Shown: positions 1-6,120, counted from the first letter of the stretch. The stretch is DNA of 8,699 bases from Candidatus Methanoplasma sp. (GCA_031274665.1 JAISPV010000076.1:1-8699), one strand, 5' to 3'. A program made the numbers and translations. Notes: generated by a model from the letters alone, not told the origin.

Positions 1-2
1 TA

Positions 3-2846
3 AAAGCGGACCTCAACGATCCGACCCTCACAGGCCTCGCTCAAACGATCGGGGGCATGGCCGCCGGTGAGACATATACGCCCGATGACACGATAACCCT
101 GCCAGCTTTGGATGCGGGAGAGGTGTTCGTCATTGACGGAGCGAAAGAAGGAGACCCAATCACAATATCAAATCTCGATAACAATTCCGAGGGCCCCCTG
201 TTCTTTGTTTCGGAAAATAATAAAGGCACATATGTTTTCAAAAATCTCATAATAGTCGCGGACGGAGGTTGTGCGATAGAGATGGGGATCGGAAACGGCA
301 GCGACACAGTCCGCTTTGAAAATGTCGAGTTTTACGGAAACCGTGCCATGACAATAGATTCAAACTGCAGCGAACTGATCGTTGACGGATGCTTTTTTGA
401 CAATGGATATCAAACGCACATACAGATCAACAGGGGAACGCTGAGTCTGACCAATTCGGTCTTGACCAGTTATTATTCCTGCGTAACATCTTTCACAGAA
501 GGGAAGGTCGCTATCGATAACTGTTATTTCGAGAGTTCAGGGGACATTGCGTTATTCTCTCGATCGGATAGCAAAACGGATCTGACGATCAGTCACTGCA
601 CATTCAACGCCATTGCAGGGTACCATTGTATGTGGGTAGACATAGCCGACGGGTCTGCGGGGAACACGATAAAGCTGTCCTATTCCTCATTCGTATGGGG
701 CTGGAATGCCGGCGTTAACGGCCCGGCGGTCTTCGTCGAAGGAAACGGCAGAGGAACGATAAGCATCGAACGATGCGGTTTCGAAGGGCTGGAGTCCCCT
801 AACTACCCAATAGTGCATTTGGATTGTTCTATGTCTTTCCTGATAGCGGACACCTCATTCTGTTGGAATGAGACGGGCACGACCGGGGAACCGGGCTATC
901 CGACATTGCTCATCACCGGCATGGAGGGCCGGATAGTCAATTCGACATTTTGGGGCAATCACATTCAAAGTTCGGGAGGTGAGATGGGGTGCGTTGTCTT
1001 GGACGGTGCCCATGTCGACCTGATCAACAATACCTTCCTCGATAACTATTATGTGATATCTCAAACTTCAGAGATGTTTTTACCGGTATCTCTGCAGATA
1101 TCTTCCACAAGCTCTGTGAATCTGATCAACAACATACTTGTTTGCGGCGACGGTGACGGCGGAAGCACGATATTGGGCGACACAAACAGGATCATGTTTT
1201 CCGGAGGGAACATAGACAGGACCAATCCAGACGTTTATAGCGATATATTTGTGTTCACCGAATGGAACGAAGGATTTCTTGTGGGATGCGACCTGCCGGA
1301 AAGATATCGATATGATATGCGGACGGTGTCGATAAAGCCGGGCGGAGAGGCCGACGGCAAAGGGATCGTACATTCCGGCACGCCGCCGCAGGACCAGAGA
1401 GGGAAGGACAGGCATGGAAAGCCGGACATCGGTTCGATAACGATCAAGACGGCGGTATTCGACGCGAACGGAGGATACTGGGATCCTTCAGAGATATATA
1501 CCGATTATAGTTGGGACCGCTACTACAATTTATGGGGCGACGCGGGCGTGGACAGCGGTTATTTAAGATTGGTGGCCGCAGCAGGTGAGGATGACCTTAT
1601 TTGGCTGCCGTTCTACTACGAGTACACAATACTGCATAGGCCGCCCAGCGAGCAGCGGTTCATCGGATGGGGCCTCACCCCCGGCCCCGGACTTCCGGAC
1701 CCGATGTTCGTGGACCTTTGGGGCACGATGCTCGGTGATTTCGCGGTCGACACAACATATTATGCAAAATGGAGCGAAGGGTTTGTAATGGTCTTCGATC
1801 CCCTCAACGGTCTGGACCCCGTCGTAAGGGCGGCAGGGCCGAACGGGACGGTCAGTGTGCCGACGTTCGGGATCGTGAACGGAATGGCTTTGACGAAGTG
1901 GACATGGGACATAGAGGGCATGGAAGACTGGGACCTGCAGGGGCCGGTAGAGTGCAACATCATCGTCTACGGCCAGTGGACACCGGTATCGTCAACCGTG
2001 ACGGTCGAGTTCAGGGACGGCGAGAGTTCAAATACCGTATACGTAGAACGCGACACCCCCGTACTCAGGCCTGCGGACCCTGTAAAGGATGGCTATGTGT
2101 TCCAAGGATGGTTCACTGCCGCGACCGGTGGCACGGAATGGGATTTCGGCAACCCTGTGTCCCGCAATATCATTCTTTATGCGCAGTGGGAAGAGGCCCT
2201 TGTATTCACGGTCACATTCAACCCGTGCAACGGCGGTGAGGTCTTTTCGGTAGAAGTCGAAAAGGGAGGAACGGTATATATGCCGGCGATCCCGATACTG
2301 AAAGATAATGTGTTCATGGGATGGTTCACCGCCGCAGAGGGCGGCACGATGTGGGATTTCACTTCAGGCATAACGAAGAACATCACGCTTTACGCACAAT
2401 GGAAACCTGCTACCGGCGGCGAGGACGAGGTCTGGATCGATATCGGGGAGAGTGTGGTAATAATAGCCGCGATCGTCGCAGCGGCACTGGCAAGTTTAGG
2501 GGTCGCAGGAGTCGCCGGGGTCATCGGAGGAGCATCAGGCGCACTGACCCAGGCCTCGACAGCCCATGTATTCCAGCAGGGGATGGGCACGGAAGGGACG
2601 GGCGAAGAGAGATCCGGCGAGGAGAAGAACAGGCGCAGCGTGGTATTCGATCCCAGAAACGGTAAGTCTGTATGGACATCCATTGTATTCATCGGGCGGC
2701 TGGCAGACCGGCCCGGCGCCCCGGCAGCGCCGAGAGGGAAGGTCTTCTCACACTGGTCGGAAACCCCCGACGGACCTCCGTTCAACTTTATGACGCCCAT
2801 CACAAAGCTCACGCACCTCTTCGCAGTGTATATACCGAAGGAATAA
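3..2846 (+). CDS. Adhesin-like surface protein: beta-helix plus InlB/Flg_new repeats, 5' end outside window
   Basis: Probably an extracellular adhesin or surface-layer-associated protein; the ligand is unknown. The frame is open from base 3, and the first ATG (57) has no signal peptide and no TATA box before it, so the true start lies upstream. Counting from Met57, residues about 60-400 form some 12-13 coils of a right-handed parallel beta-helix, many with the turn motif L-x-I-x-x-C-x-F (for example ISHCTF, ISIERCGF). The helix ends in a DQRGK...PDIG motif (about 446-461), typical of beta-helix surface proteins. Four InlB/Flg_new-type repeats follow, starting near 467, 577, 649 and 719 and ending YAKW, YGQW, YAQW and YAQW. 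An Ala/Gly-rich hydrophobic segment (about 800-830) is the likely membrane anchor. A degenerate fifth repeat (863 to the end) lies beyond it. Such proteins are common in gut Methanomassiliicoccales. The family assignment is firm; the adhesion role is inferred. Confidence 0.85.
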   Translation, partial: KADLNDPTLTGLAQTIGGMAAGETYTPDDTITLPALDAGEVFVIDGAKEGDPITISNLDNNSEGPLFFVSENNKGTYVFKNLIIVADGGCAIEMGIGNGSDTVRFENVEFYGNRAMTIDSNCSELIVDGCFFDNGYQTHIQINRGTLSLTNSVLTSYYSCVTSFTEGKVAIDNCYFESSGDIALFSRSDSKTDLTISHCTFNAIAGYHCMWVDIADGSAGNTIKLSYSSFVWGWNAGVNGPAVFVEGNGRGTISIERCGFEGLESPNYPIVHLDCSMSFLIADTSFCWNETGTTGEPGYPTLLITGMEGRIVNSTFWGNHIQSSGGEMGCVVLDGAHVDLINNTFLDNYYVISQTSEMFLPVSLQISSTSSVNLINNILVCGDGDGGSTILGDTNRIMFSGGNIDRTNPDVYSDIFVFTEWNEGFLVGCDLPERYRYDMRTVSIKPGGEADGKGIVHSGTPPQDQRGKDRHGKPDIGSITIKTAVFDANGGYWDPSEIYTDYSWDRYYNLWGDAGVDSGYLRLVAAAGEDDLIWLPFYYEYTILHRPPSEQRFIGWGLTPGPGLPDPMFVDLWGTMLGDFAVDTTYYAKWSEGFVMVFDPLNGLDPVVRAAGPNGTVSVPTFGIVNGMALTKWTWDIEGMEDWDLQGPVECNIIVYGQWTPVSSTVTVEFRDGESSNTVYVERDTPVLRPADPVKDGYVFQGWFTAATGGTEWDFGNPVSRNIILYAQWEEALVFTVTFNPCNGGEVFSVEVEKGGTVYMPAIPILKDNVFMGWFTAAEGGTMWDFTSGITKNITLYAQWKPATGGEDEVWIDIGESVVIIAAIVAAALASLGVAGVAGVIGGASGALTQASTAHVFQQGMGTEGTGEERSGEEKNRRSVVFDPRNGKSVWTSIVFIGRLADRPGAPAAPRGKVFSHWSETPDGPPFNFMTPITKLTHLFAVYIPKE
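1455..2408 (+). repeat. Four InlB/Flg_new-type protein repeats within the surface protein
   Basis: Four diverged copies of a beta-grasp-like repeat lie in tandem. Each begins with a V-x-F-(D/N/R)-x-x-x-G strand and ends in an aromatic-x-x-W strand. The first copy is expanded to about 105 residues; the others are about 65-70. Copies three and four are the most alike: both carry GWFTAA-x-GGT-x-WDF and end LYAQW. This is the pattern of the Listeria-Bacteroides repeat, often found in multiple copies between a ligand-binding head and a membrane anchor. Confidence 0.8.
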
Positions 2847-2861
2847 AGGAGCAGCCCCGAT

Positions 2862-2881
2862 GCCGGTTCAAAGTGTCCGGC
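2862..2881. terminator. Small GC hairpin between convergent genes, possible terminator
   Basis: GCCGG (2862-2866) and CCGGC (2877-2881) form a 5-bp GC stem with a 10-nt loop, just past the stop codons of two convergent genes. There is no adjacent T run on either strand, so a terminator function is only a guess from position. Confidence 0.3.
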
Positions 2882-3508
2882 TCAAGGCTCTTCCGGTGCG
2901 GGTGCGACGCCGATCTTCATGTTGTACTTGATCTCGTCGGAGAACATCGCATGCACTCCGTAGACGAAGACGATCAGATAACAGATGTATCCGATCAGCA
3001 CTGCGTAGAAAGCCGGTGTCGTGCCGAACAATGGCAGGAGGTCGATTATGCGGTATACCATCAATGTACATATTGCCATGAATGATATGACCACCATCAT
3101 CCAGATGAGCCTGATGTTCTTGCTCTTCTTTCTCCCCGTGATATGGCCGGAGGAACCGGACAACACAAAACCCATCAGCACGCCGATGAACGGTATGATC
3201 ACTGTCGCAGTGATGCTTCCACCGCTCTCCGCCGCGGAAGCGGTGGCGTAGCAAAGCTCCCGCGTCGCGAAAGCTGTACCGATAACAAGTATGAATCCAG
3301 ACATCAGGGAAGCTTTGGTCGAATAAGAGTCATCAATCTTCAATCCGAACGTGAGGGTCATGACGCCGAAGACGATCCCGCCCATGTTCTGAAGTGCTTT
3401 ATCTTGAAAATCTTCCGCTCTCACGCTTGCCCAGATTGTGGTAAGCAACATTATCAGGCCGAGACTGAGCATGAGGATCTTCAGCAATCGAGCCTCCGAT
3501 AGTTCCAT
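2882..3508 (-). CDS. Six-helix membrane protein of unknown family
   Basis: A 208-residue integral membrane protein that I do not recognise. Hydrophobic segments lie at about residues 8-27, 39-56, 66-82, 99-117, 134-153 and 166-186. A basic loop (GRKKSKN, about 125-131) follows helix 4, and the short C-terminal tail ends in acidic and Pro residues. By the positive-inside rule the loop after helix 4 is probably cytosolic. No catalytic, metal-binding or transporter motif stands out. The ATG at 3508 is chosen over a TTG at 3517 because a TTTAAATA box is centred 25-26 nt upstream of the ATG, fitting a leaderless mRNA. The gene converges on the surface-protein gene (35 bp between stops) and diverges from msrA across 104 bp. 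Its neighbours give no strong clue to function. Confidence 0.8.
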   Translation of the reverse strand: MELSEARLLKILMLSLGLIMLLTTIWASVRAEDFQDKALQNMGGIVFGVMTLTFGLKIDDSYSTKASLMSGFILVIGTAFATRELCYATASAAESGGSITATVIIPFIGVLMGFVLSGSSGHITGRKKSKNIRLIWMMVVISFMAICTLMVYRIIDLLPLFGTTPAFYAVLIGYICYLIVFVYGVHAMFSDEIKYNMKIGVAPAPEEP

Positions 3509-3529
3509 AGGCTGCAATTGTTTAGCGGT

Positions 3530-3537
3530 TATTTAAA
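3530..3537 (-). promoter_or_regulatory. TATA box for the six-helix membrane protein
   Basis: On the minus strand this reads TTTAAATA, close to the archaeal box A consensus. Its centre is 25-26 nt from the ATG at 3508, so transcription probably begins at or next to the start codon. Confidence 0.65.
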
Positions 3538-3581
3538 TCTGCATGAGAGGCGGCACCGGCTTCACCCGCAATAAATGAATC

Positions 3582-3590
3582 AATTAAATA
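3582..3590 (+). promoter_or_regulatory. TATA box for msrA
   Basis: AATTAAATA is centred about 26 nt before the msrA ATG at 3613, which would give a leaderless transcript. However, GGTGAG at 3601-3606 resembles a ribosome binding site 6 nt from the ATG. If that is used, the start of transcription must be further upstream, perhaps driven by the ATAAATGA at 3571-3578. Confidence 0.5.
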
Positions 3591-3612
3591 GAAACATATC
3601 GGTGAGACGCCT

Positions 3613-4143
3613 ATGACGTCCGCCTGTGGATCAGTGATCTATCTGGCAGGAGGGTGTTTCTGGGGTCTCGAGAAGGCGCTCTCCGTGATACGCGGAGTGA
3701 CGGACACCGAGTGCGGCTACGCCAACGGATATGATCTCATCATTCCGGATCATATGACCGTTTGTTCCGGAAAATTCGGATACTGCGAGGTCGTCAAAGT
3801 AAGCTATGATCCCGGCATCGTCAGCCTCGAATGTCTTCTGGAGGCGTTCTTCCTGATGATAGACCCCACGCTGCAGAACCGTCAGGGGAACGACAGAGGG
3901 ATACAATACAGAACGGGCGTGTATTGGACGGACGATCGCTCGGGGGGAACGGTCAGGGAATATGTTGAGAACGAGAAGATGAAACACAGCGAATTTCATA
4001 CAGAGATATGCCCGCTTGTCAACTACTTCTCTGCCGAGGAGTACCATCAGAAATATTTGGATAAGAACCCTGGCGGTTACTGCCACATTTCCGGCGAGGA
4101 GATCGAGTACATCCGAAAGAGGTTCTCAGGGAACAATCCCTGA
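3613..4143 (+). CDS. msrA: Peptide methionine-S-sulfoxide reductase MsrA
   Basis: A cytosolic repair enzyme that reduces the S-epimer of methionine sulfoxide in proteins and free methionine, recycled through thioredoxin-like donors. The 176-residue length is usual for a single-domain MsrA. The catalytic motif GGCFWGLE is at residues 13-20 with nucleophile Cys15. Other active-site residues by family comparison are Phe16, Trp17, Tyr36 (in GYANGY), Glu59, Asp94 (GND) and Tyr99 (QYR). The C-terminal NPGGYCHI (152-159) carries Cys157, which matches the resolving cysteine of MsrA domains ending NPNGYCHID. One oddity is that the usual T-G-H-A-E around the glutamate is F-G-Y-C-E here, so His is replaced by Tyr and an extra Cys is present. 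The gene stands alone, divergent from an unknown membrane protein and convergent with the satP-like gene. The assignment is secure. Confidence 0.97.
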   Translation: MTSACGSVIYLAGGCFWGLEKALSVIRGVTDTECGYANGYDLIIPDHMTVCSGKFGYCEVVKVSYDPGIVSLECLLEAFFLMIDPTLQNRQGNDRGIQYRTGVYWTDDRSGGTVREYVENEKMKHSEFHTEICPLVNYFSAEEYHQKYLDKNPGGYCHISGEEIEYIRKRFSGNNP

Positions 4144-4165
4144 CAGAGAGGAATACCGCCCCTGT

Positions 4166-4198
4166 CCCGGTAAAAAGACCGGGGCCGGACGGCCCCGG
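4166..4198 (-). terminator. GC-rich hairpin with T run, terminator for the satP-like gene
   Basis: CCGGGGCC (4179-4186) and GGCCCCGG (4191-4198) form a perfect 8-bp stem with a 4-nt loop between the convergent msrA and satP-like genes. Read on the minus strand, the stem is followed at once by TCTTTTT, the form of an intrinsic terminator. Read on the plus strand there is only a weak T content after it, so it may act in one direction. A second stem, CCCGGT (4166-4171) with ACCGGG (4178-4183), shares bases with the first, so the two cannot form together. Confidence 0.6.
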
Positions 4199-4217
4199 AG
4201 TAAAATGATCACAGTGT

Positions 4218-4787
4218 TTATCCCAGAGGCAGTACTGCCCTCTCGTATTTTTCGTTCAGGACATCGCCGAATGCGGTGTACATGGCGGTACCGCCGCAGA
4301 TCGATCCAACCGCTCCGGCAACATAGGCAATGTCGGATATCCCTGTGGCATCCTTTATCGCTACTATGAAGAACAGTATGGTCAGGGTAAGGAAGACCAT
4401 CTGCAGAGCACGGGTGCCTTTAAGCGTCCCAATGAAAAGGAACAGCGTGAGAACGCCCCACATCGCAAAGTATGCGCCGAGGGACACGTTGTCCGGCGTC
4501 ATCCCCGGGACCAATCCTGCGTTGATGAGCACGAAGGTCAGCCAGAATAACCCGTACGAGGTAAATGCCGTTGCTCCTAAGGTGTTACCTTTCTTGAATT
4601 CGAATAGTCCTGCGATCACCTGAGCAAGTCCGCCATAGAGGATCCCCATTGAAAGGATCATTGTGTCCAGTCCGAACAGTCCCAGGTTGTGTAGAGATAA
4701 CAGCACTGTTGTCATTCCGAACGCCAGAAGACCTAGCGGTGCGGGATTGGCAATGCTGTTAACATGAGATGATACATTATCAACCAT
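4218..4787 (-). CDS. Acetate/succinate transporter, GPR1/FUN34/YaaH (SatP) family
   Basis: A 189-residue inner-membrane protein with six predicted helices, the usual size for this family. The family signature NPAPLGLLAFG lies at residues 14-24. Further conserved elements are the Asn/Leu-rich end of helix 1, the FTSYGLFWLTF segment in the middle, and AYFAMWG after it. Characterised members move acetate or succinate, probably with protons. In a methanogen that grows on methyl compounds plus hydrogen, acetate uptake for cell carbon would be a sensible role, but direction and substrate cannot be read from the sequence. The ATG at 4787 is supported by a TTTATAAA box centred 25-26 nt upstream. It lies 79 bp downstream of the ZIP gene on the same strand but has its own promoter, so it is probably a separate unit. 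Confidence 0.92.
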   Translation of the reverse strand: MVDNVSSHVNSIANPAPLGLLAFGMTTVLLSLHNLGLFGLDTMILSMGILYGGLAQVIAGLFEFKKGNTLGATAFTSYGLFWLTFVLINAGLVPGMTPDNVSLGAYFAMWGVLTLFLFIGTLKGTRALQMVFLTLTILFFIVAIKDATGISDIAYVAGAVGSICGGTAMYTAFGDVLNEKYERAVLPLG

Positions 4788-4808
4788 GCCTCTTACATCA
4801 GCTTAAAG

Positions 4809-4816
4809 TTTATAAA
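4809..4816 (-). promoter_or_regulatory. TATA box for the satP-like gene
   Basis: TTTATAAA is a near-ideal archaeal TATA box centred 25-26 nt from the ATG at 4787. It implies a leaderless transcript and a promoter separate from that of the ZIP gene. Confidence 0.7.
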
Positions 4817-4825
4817 GCTGTACGC

Positions 4826-4846
4826 CGACATGTACGGCAAATGTCG
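4826..4846. promoter_or_regulatory. 21-bp dyad CGACAT-N9-ATGTCG upstream of the satP-like promoter
   Basis: CGACAT (4826-4831) and ATGTCG (4841-4846) are exact inverted copies 9 bp apart. They lie just upstream of the TATA box of the satP-like gene. The symmetry and size suit a dimeric regulator. An imperfect direct repeat, GTACGCC/GTACGGC, overlaps it. No regulator can be named. Confidence 0.3.
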
Positions 4847-4862
4847 AAAAAGGAAAGAAAAA
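4847..4862 (-). terminator. Oligo-T tract after the ZIP gene, archaeal-type terminator
   Basis: On the minus strand TTTTTCTTTCCTTTTT begins four bases after the ZIP stop codon. Archaeal RNA polymerase can stop at such pyrimidine-rich T tracts without a hairpin, and none is seen here. Confidence 0.5.
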
Positions 4863-4866
4863 CAGT

Positions 4867-5646
4867 TCAGTGCGAGTGTGCCCCCATGAGCATCGCGACG
4901 CAGACGATGATCAGCAGCCCCGTTATTAAAAGCGCCAGCGATCTCATGTTTATACTTTTCCTGTGGAATGCCTCAGGTATCATGTGCAGCATCGTAACGA
5001 ACATGAACACTCCCGCAGAGAAAGCAAAGGCAAGACCGGTGATGTCGTTCTCCACTTTACCGAGGATGAAATACGAGATCACAGCTGCGACCGGCGTGAT
5101 CAGGCAGAAGACGATCAGATATATCGAGGACCTCTTTTTGTTGCCTGCCAGCAGGAACGTGGATGAAAGTGAGAAAACCTCAACCGCCTTGTGGACGCAT
5201 ATCGCGACGAGCATCATGAAACCCACCGTTTCCCCTACCAAGAAACCGGCGGCGACAGCCAATCCGTCGAAAAAGGCATGTATCGACAGACCGATGAATG
5301 CGGAGACGGATGTTATCTCATGCGAATGATGGTCCAGACATTCTTTGCAGTCGCACTCTGATTTTTTATATTGTTTAAAGAGAAAATCGACAATGAACAT
5401 TATCAGGAAACCCGCAAGAACAAGATACATCACATCCATCTCGCCGAAGCCGCCGCCCTCACTCTCAGGAAGGGCCTCCGGCAGAAGTATAAGGAACAGT
5501 ATCCCCAGAAAGACCCCTGCGCTGAAAGCGATCATCAGATGGATCTGCTTGTCCGTGGTCCCGAATGCCATCGGGGCGTAGGCCGCCAGGAAGGATACGA
5601 TCAGTATCAGGGCCGTGCAGATCACGAATGAGATCATTATGTCCAT
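4867..5646 (-). CDS. ZIP-family divalent metal transporter, candidate nickel or zinc importer
   Basis: A 259-residue membrane protein with eight predicted helices, the size of prokaryotic ZIP (ZupT/GufA-like) proteins. The metal path is marked by H123-A-F-F-D127-G in helix 4 and H152-K-x-x-E156 in helix 5, matching the ZIP H-x-x-x-(D/E)-G and H-K-x-x-E signatures. The Asn usually after the first His is Ala124 here. The loop between helices 3 and 4 holds C98-x-C100-x-x-C103 followed by H106, H107 and H109, a probable metal-binding site. The C-terminus ends GAHSH. ZIP proteins move Zn, Fe, Mn, Co or Ni into the cytosol. The gene is divergent from nikR across 90 bp, which favours nickel as a substrate or at least nickel-linked control. 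The ATG at 5646 is supported by TTTTAATA centred 25-26 nt upstream. Family is secure; substrate is inferred. Confidence 0.92.
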   Translation of the reverse strand: MDIMISFVICTALILIVSFLAAYAPMAFGTTDKQIHLMIAFSAGVFLGILFLILLPEALPESEGGGFGEMDVMYLVLAGFLIMFIVDFLFKQYKKSECDCKECLDHHSHEITSVSAFIGLSIHAFFDGLAVAAGFLVGETVGFMMLVAICVHKAVEVFSLSSTFLLAGNKKRSSIYLIVFCLITPVAAVISYFILGKVENDITGLAFAFSAGVFMFVTMLHMIPEAFHRKSINMRSLALLITGLLIIVCVAMLMGAHSH

Positions 5647-5667
5647 GAACGAAGGATGATGGATTTT

Positions 5668-5675
5668 TATTAAAA
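5668..5675 (-). promoter_or_regulatory. TATA box for the ZIP transporter gene
   Basis: On the minus strand this is TTTTAATA, centred 25-26 nt before the ATG at 5646, consistent with a leaderless mRNA. It lies a few bases from the proposed NikR operator. Confidence 0.65.
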
Positions 5676-5678
5676 GAT

Positions 5679-5706
5679 TATGATAAATTTATTAACTTTG
5701 GTCATA
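5679..5706. promoter_or_regulatory. Candidate NikR operator TATGA-N18-TCATA in the divergent promoter region
   Basis: TATGA (5679-5683) and TCATA (5702-5706) are exact inverted repeats 18 bp apart. The E. coli NikR operator is GTATGA-N16-TCATAC, so the inner five bases of each half match but the spacing is two longer and the outer G/C pair is absent. The site lies between the ZIP TATA box and nikR, where binding could repress both. The region is AT-rich, so a chance match is possible. Confidence 0.35.
5683..5695 (+). promoter_or_regulatory. Likely TATA element for nikR
   Basis: ATAAATTTATTAA is an AT-rich box that would place the transcript start near 5715 and give nikR a leader of about 20 nt. 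This fits the AGGTG ribosome binding site at 5727-5731, five bases before the ATG. Nothing close to a TATA consensus sits at the leaderless distance. The box overlaps the candidate NikR operator. Confidence 0.4.
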
Positions 5707-5717
5707 TTATTCTATCA

Positions 5718-5727
5718 TTGTTAACAA
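5718..5727. promoter_or_regulatory. Palindrome TTGTTAACAA in the nikR leader
   Basis: A perfect 10-bp palindrome just before the AGGTG ribosome binding site of nikR. It could be part of an autoregulatory site, but a short AT-rich palindrome can arise by chance. Confidence 0.25.
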
Positions 5728-5736
5728 GGTGCGATC

Positions 5737-6120
5737 ATGGGAATAGTAAGCATTTCTCTTGACGAGGAGAGCATGGAGGCGCTGGACGGCATACAGAAAA
5801 AATTCGGCCTGAAAGGAAGGAGCGAAGCTGTCCGGCGGGCGATCAACGCCGCAAAAACGGAGGCACAGAATATTGAAGGCCTCAGCGGAACGGTCGAAGG
5901 AGTGCTGATAATAGTCAAAAAGGGCCACAGCGATCCATGGATGAACCTCATACAGGCCAAACACGAGAACGAGATAAAGACGCAGCTCCACTCCCACCTG
6001 AAGGACCATAAGTGTCTGGAAGTGATGGTCATTTCGGGCGAGGCCGAAAAATTGTCATCAATGCTCAAAGAGATACACTCAACCGGAAAAGCGGACTACG
6101 TAACGTTCGTAAAGAGTTAA
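5737..6120 (+). CDS. nikR: Nickel-responsive transcriptional regulator NikR
   Basis: A cytosolic DNA-binding protein that senses nickel and controls nickel transport genes. Of its 127 residues, 1-40 are a ribbon-helix-helix domain (VSISLDEE strand, then GRSEAVRRAI helix) and about 50-127 are the ACT-like metal-binding and tetramer domain. The four E. coli NikR high-affinity ligands (His76, His87, His89, Cys95) correspond to His76, His85, His87 and Cys93, in the motif LHSHLKDHKCLE. Retention of all four supports true nickel sensing rather than a generic CopG regulator. The start is set by AGGTG five bases upstream and by the family N-terminus. The gene is divergent from a ZIP transporter gene with a shared 90-bp promoter region, the usual arrangement of a regulator and its target. 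The C-terminus is slightly shorter than in E. coli. Identity is secure; its targets are inferred. Confidence 0.95.
   Translation: MGIVSISLDEESMEALDGIQKKFGLKGRSEAVRRAINAAKTEAQNIEGLSGTVEGVLIIVKKGHSDPWMNLIQAKHENEIKTQLHSHLKDHKCLEVMVISGEAEKLSSMLKEIHSTGKADYVTFVKS

Noticed and set aside
2390..2812. Open frame on the minus strand (140 codons)
   Set aside because: It is antisense to the hydrophobic segment and tail of the surface protein and shows only Pro/Ser/Thr-rich shadow composition.
3509..3517. TTG start three codons upstream for the six-helix membrane protein
   Set aside because: The ATG at 3508 fits the TATA spacing of neighbouring genes and TTG would place the start only about 17 nt from the box.
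4769..5329. Open frame on the plus strand (186 codons)
   Set aside because: It overlaps the ZIP gene in antisense and has no motif or promoter; the ZIP frame is well supported.
5705..5729. TATTATT near nikR as a Helicobacter-type NikR half-site
   Set aside because: The second half expected 11 bp downstream is not present, and such AT-rich words are likely by chance here.
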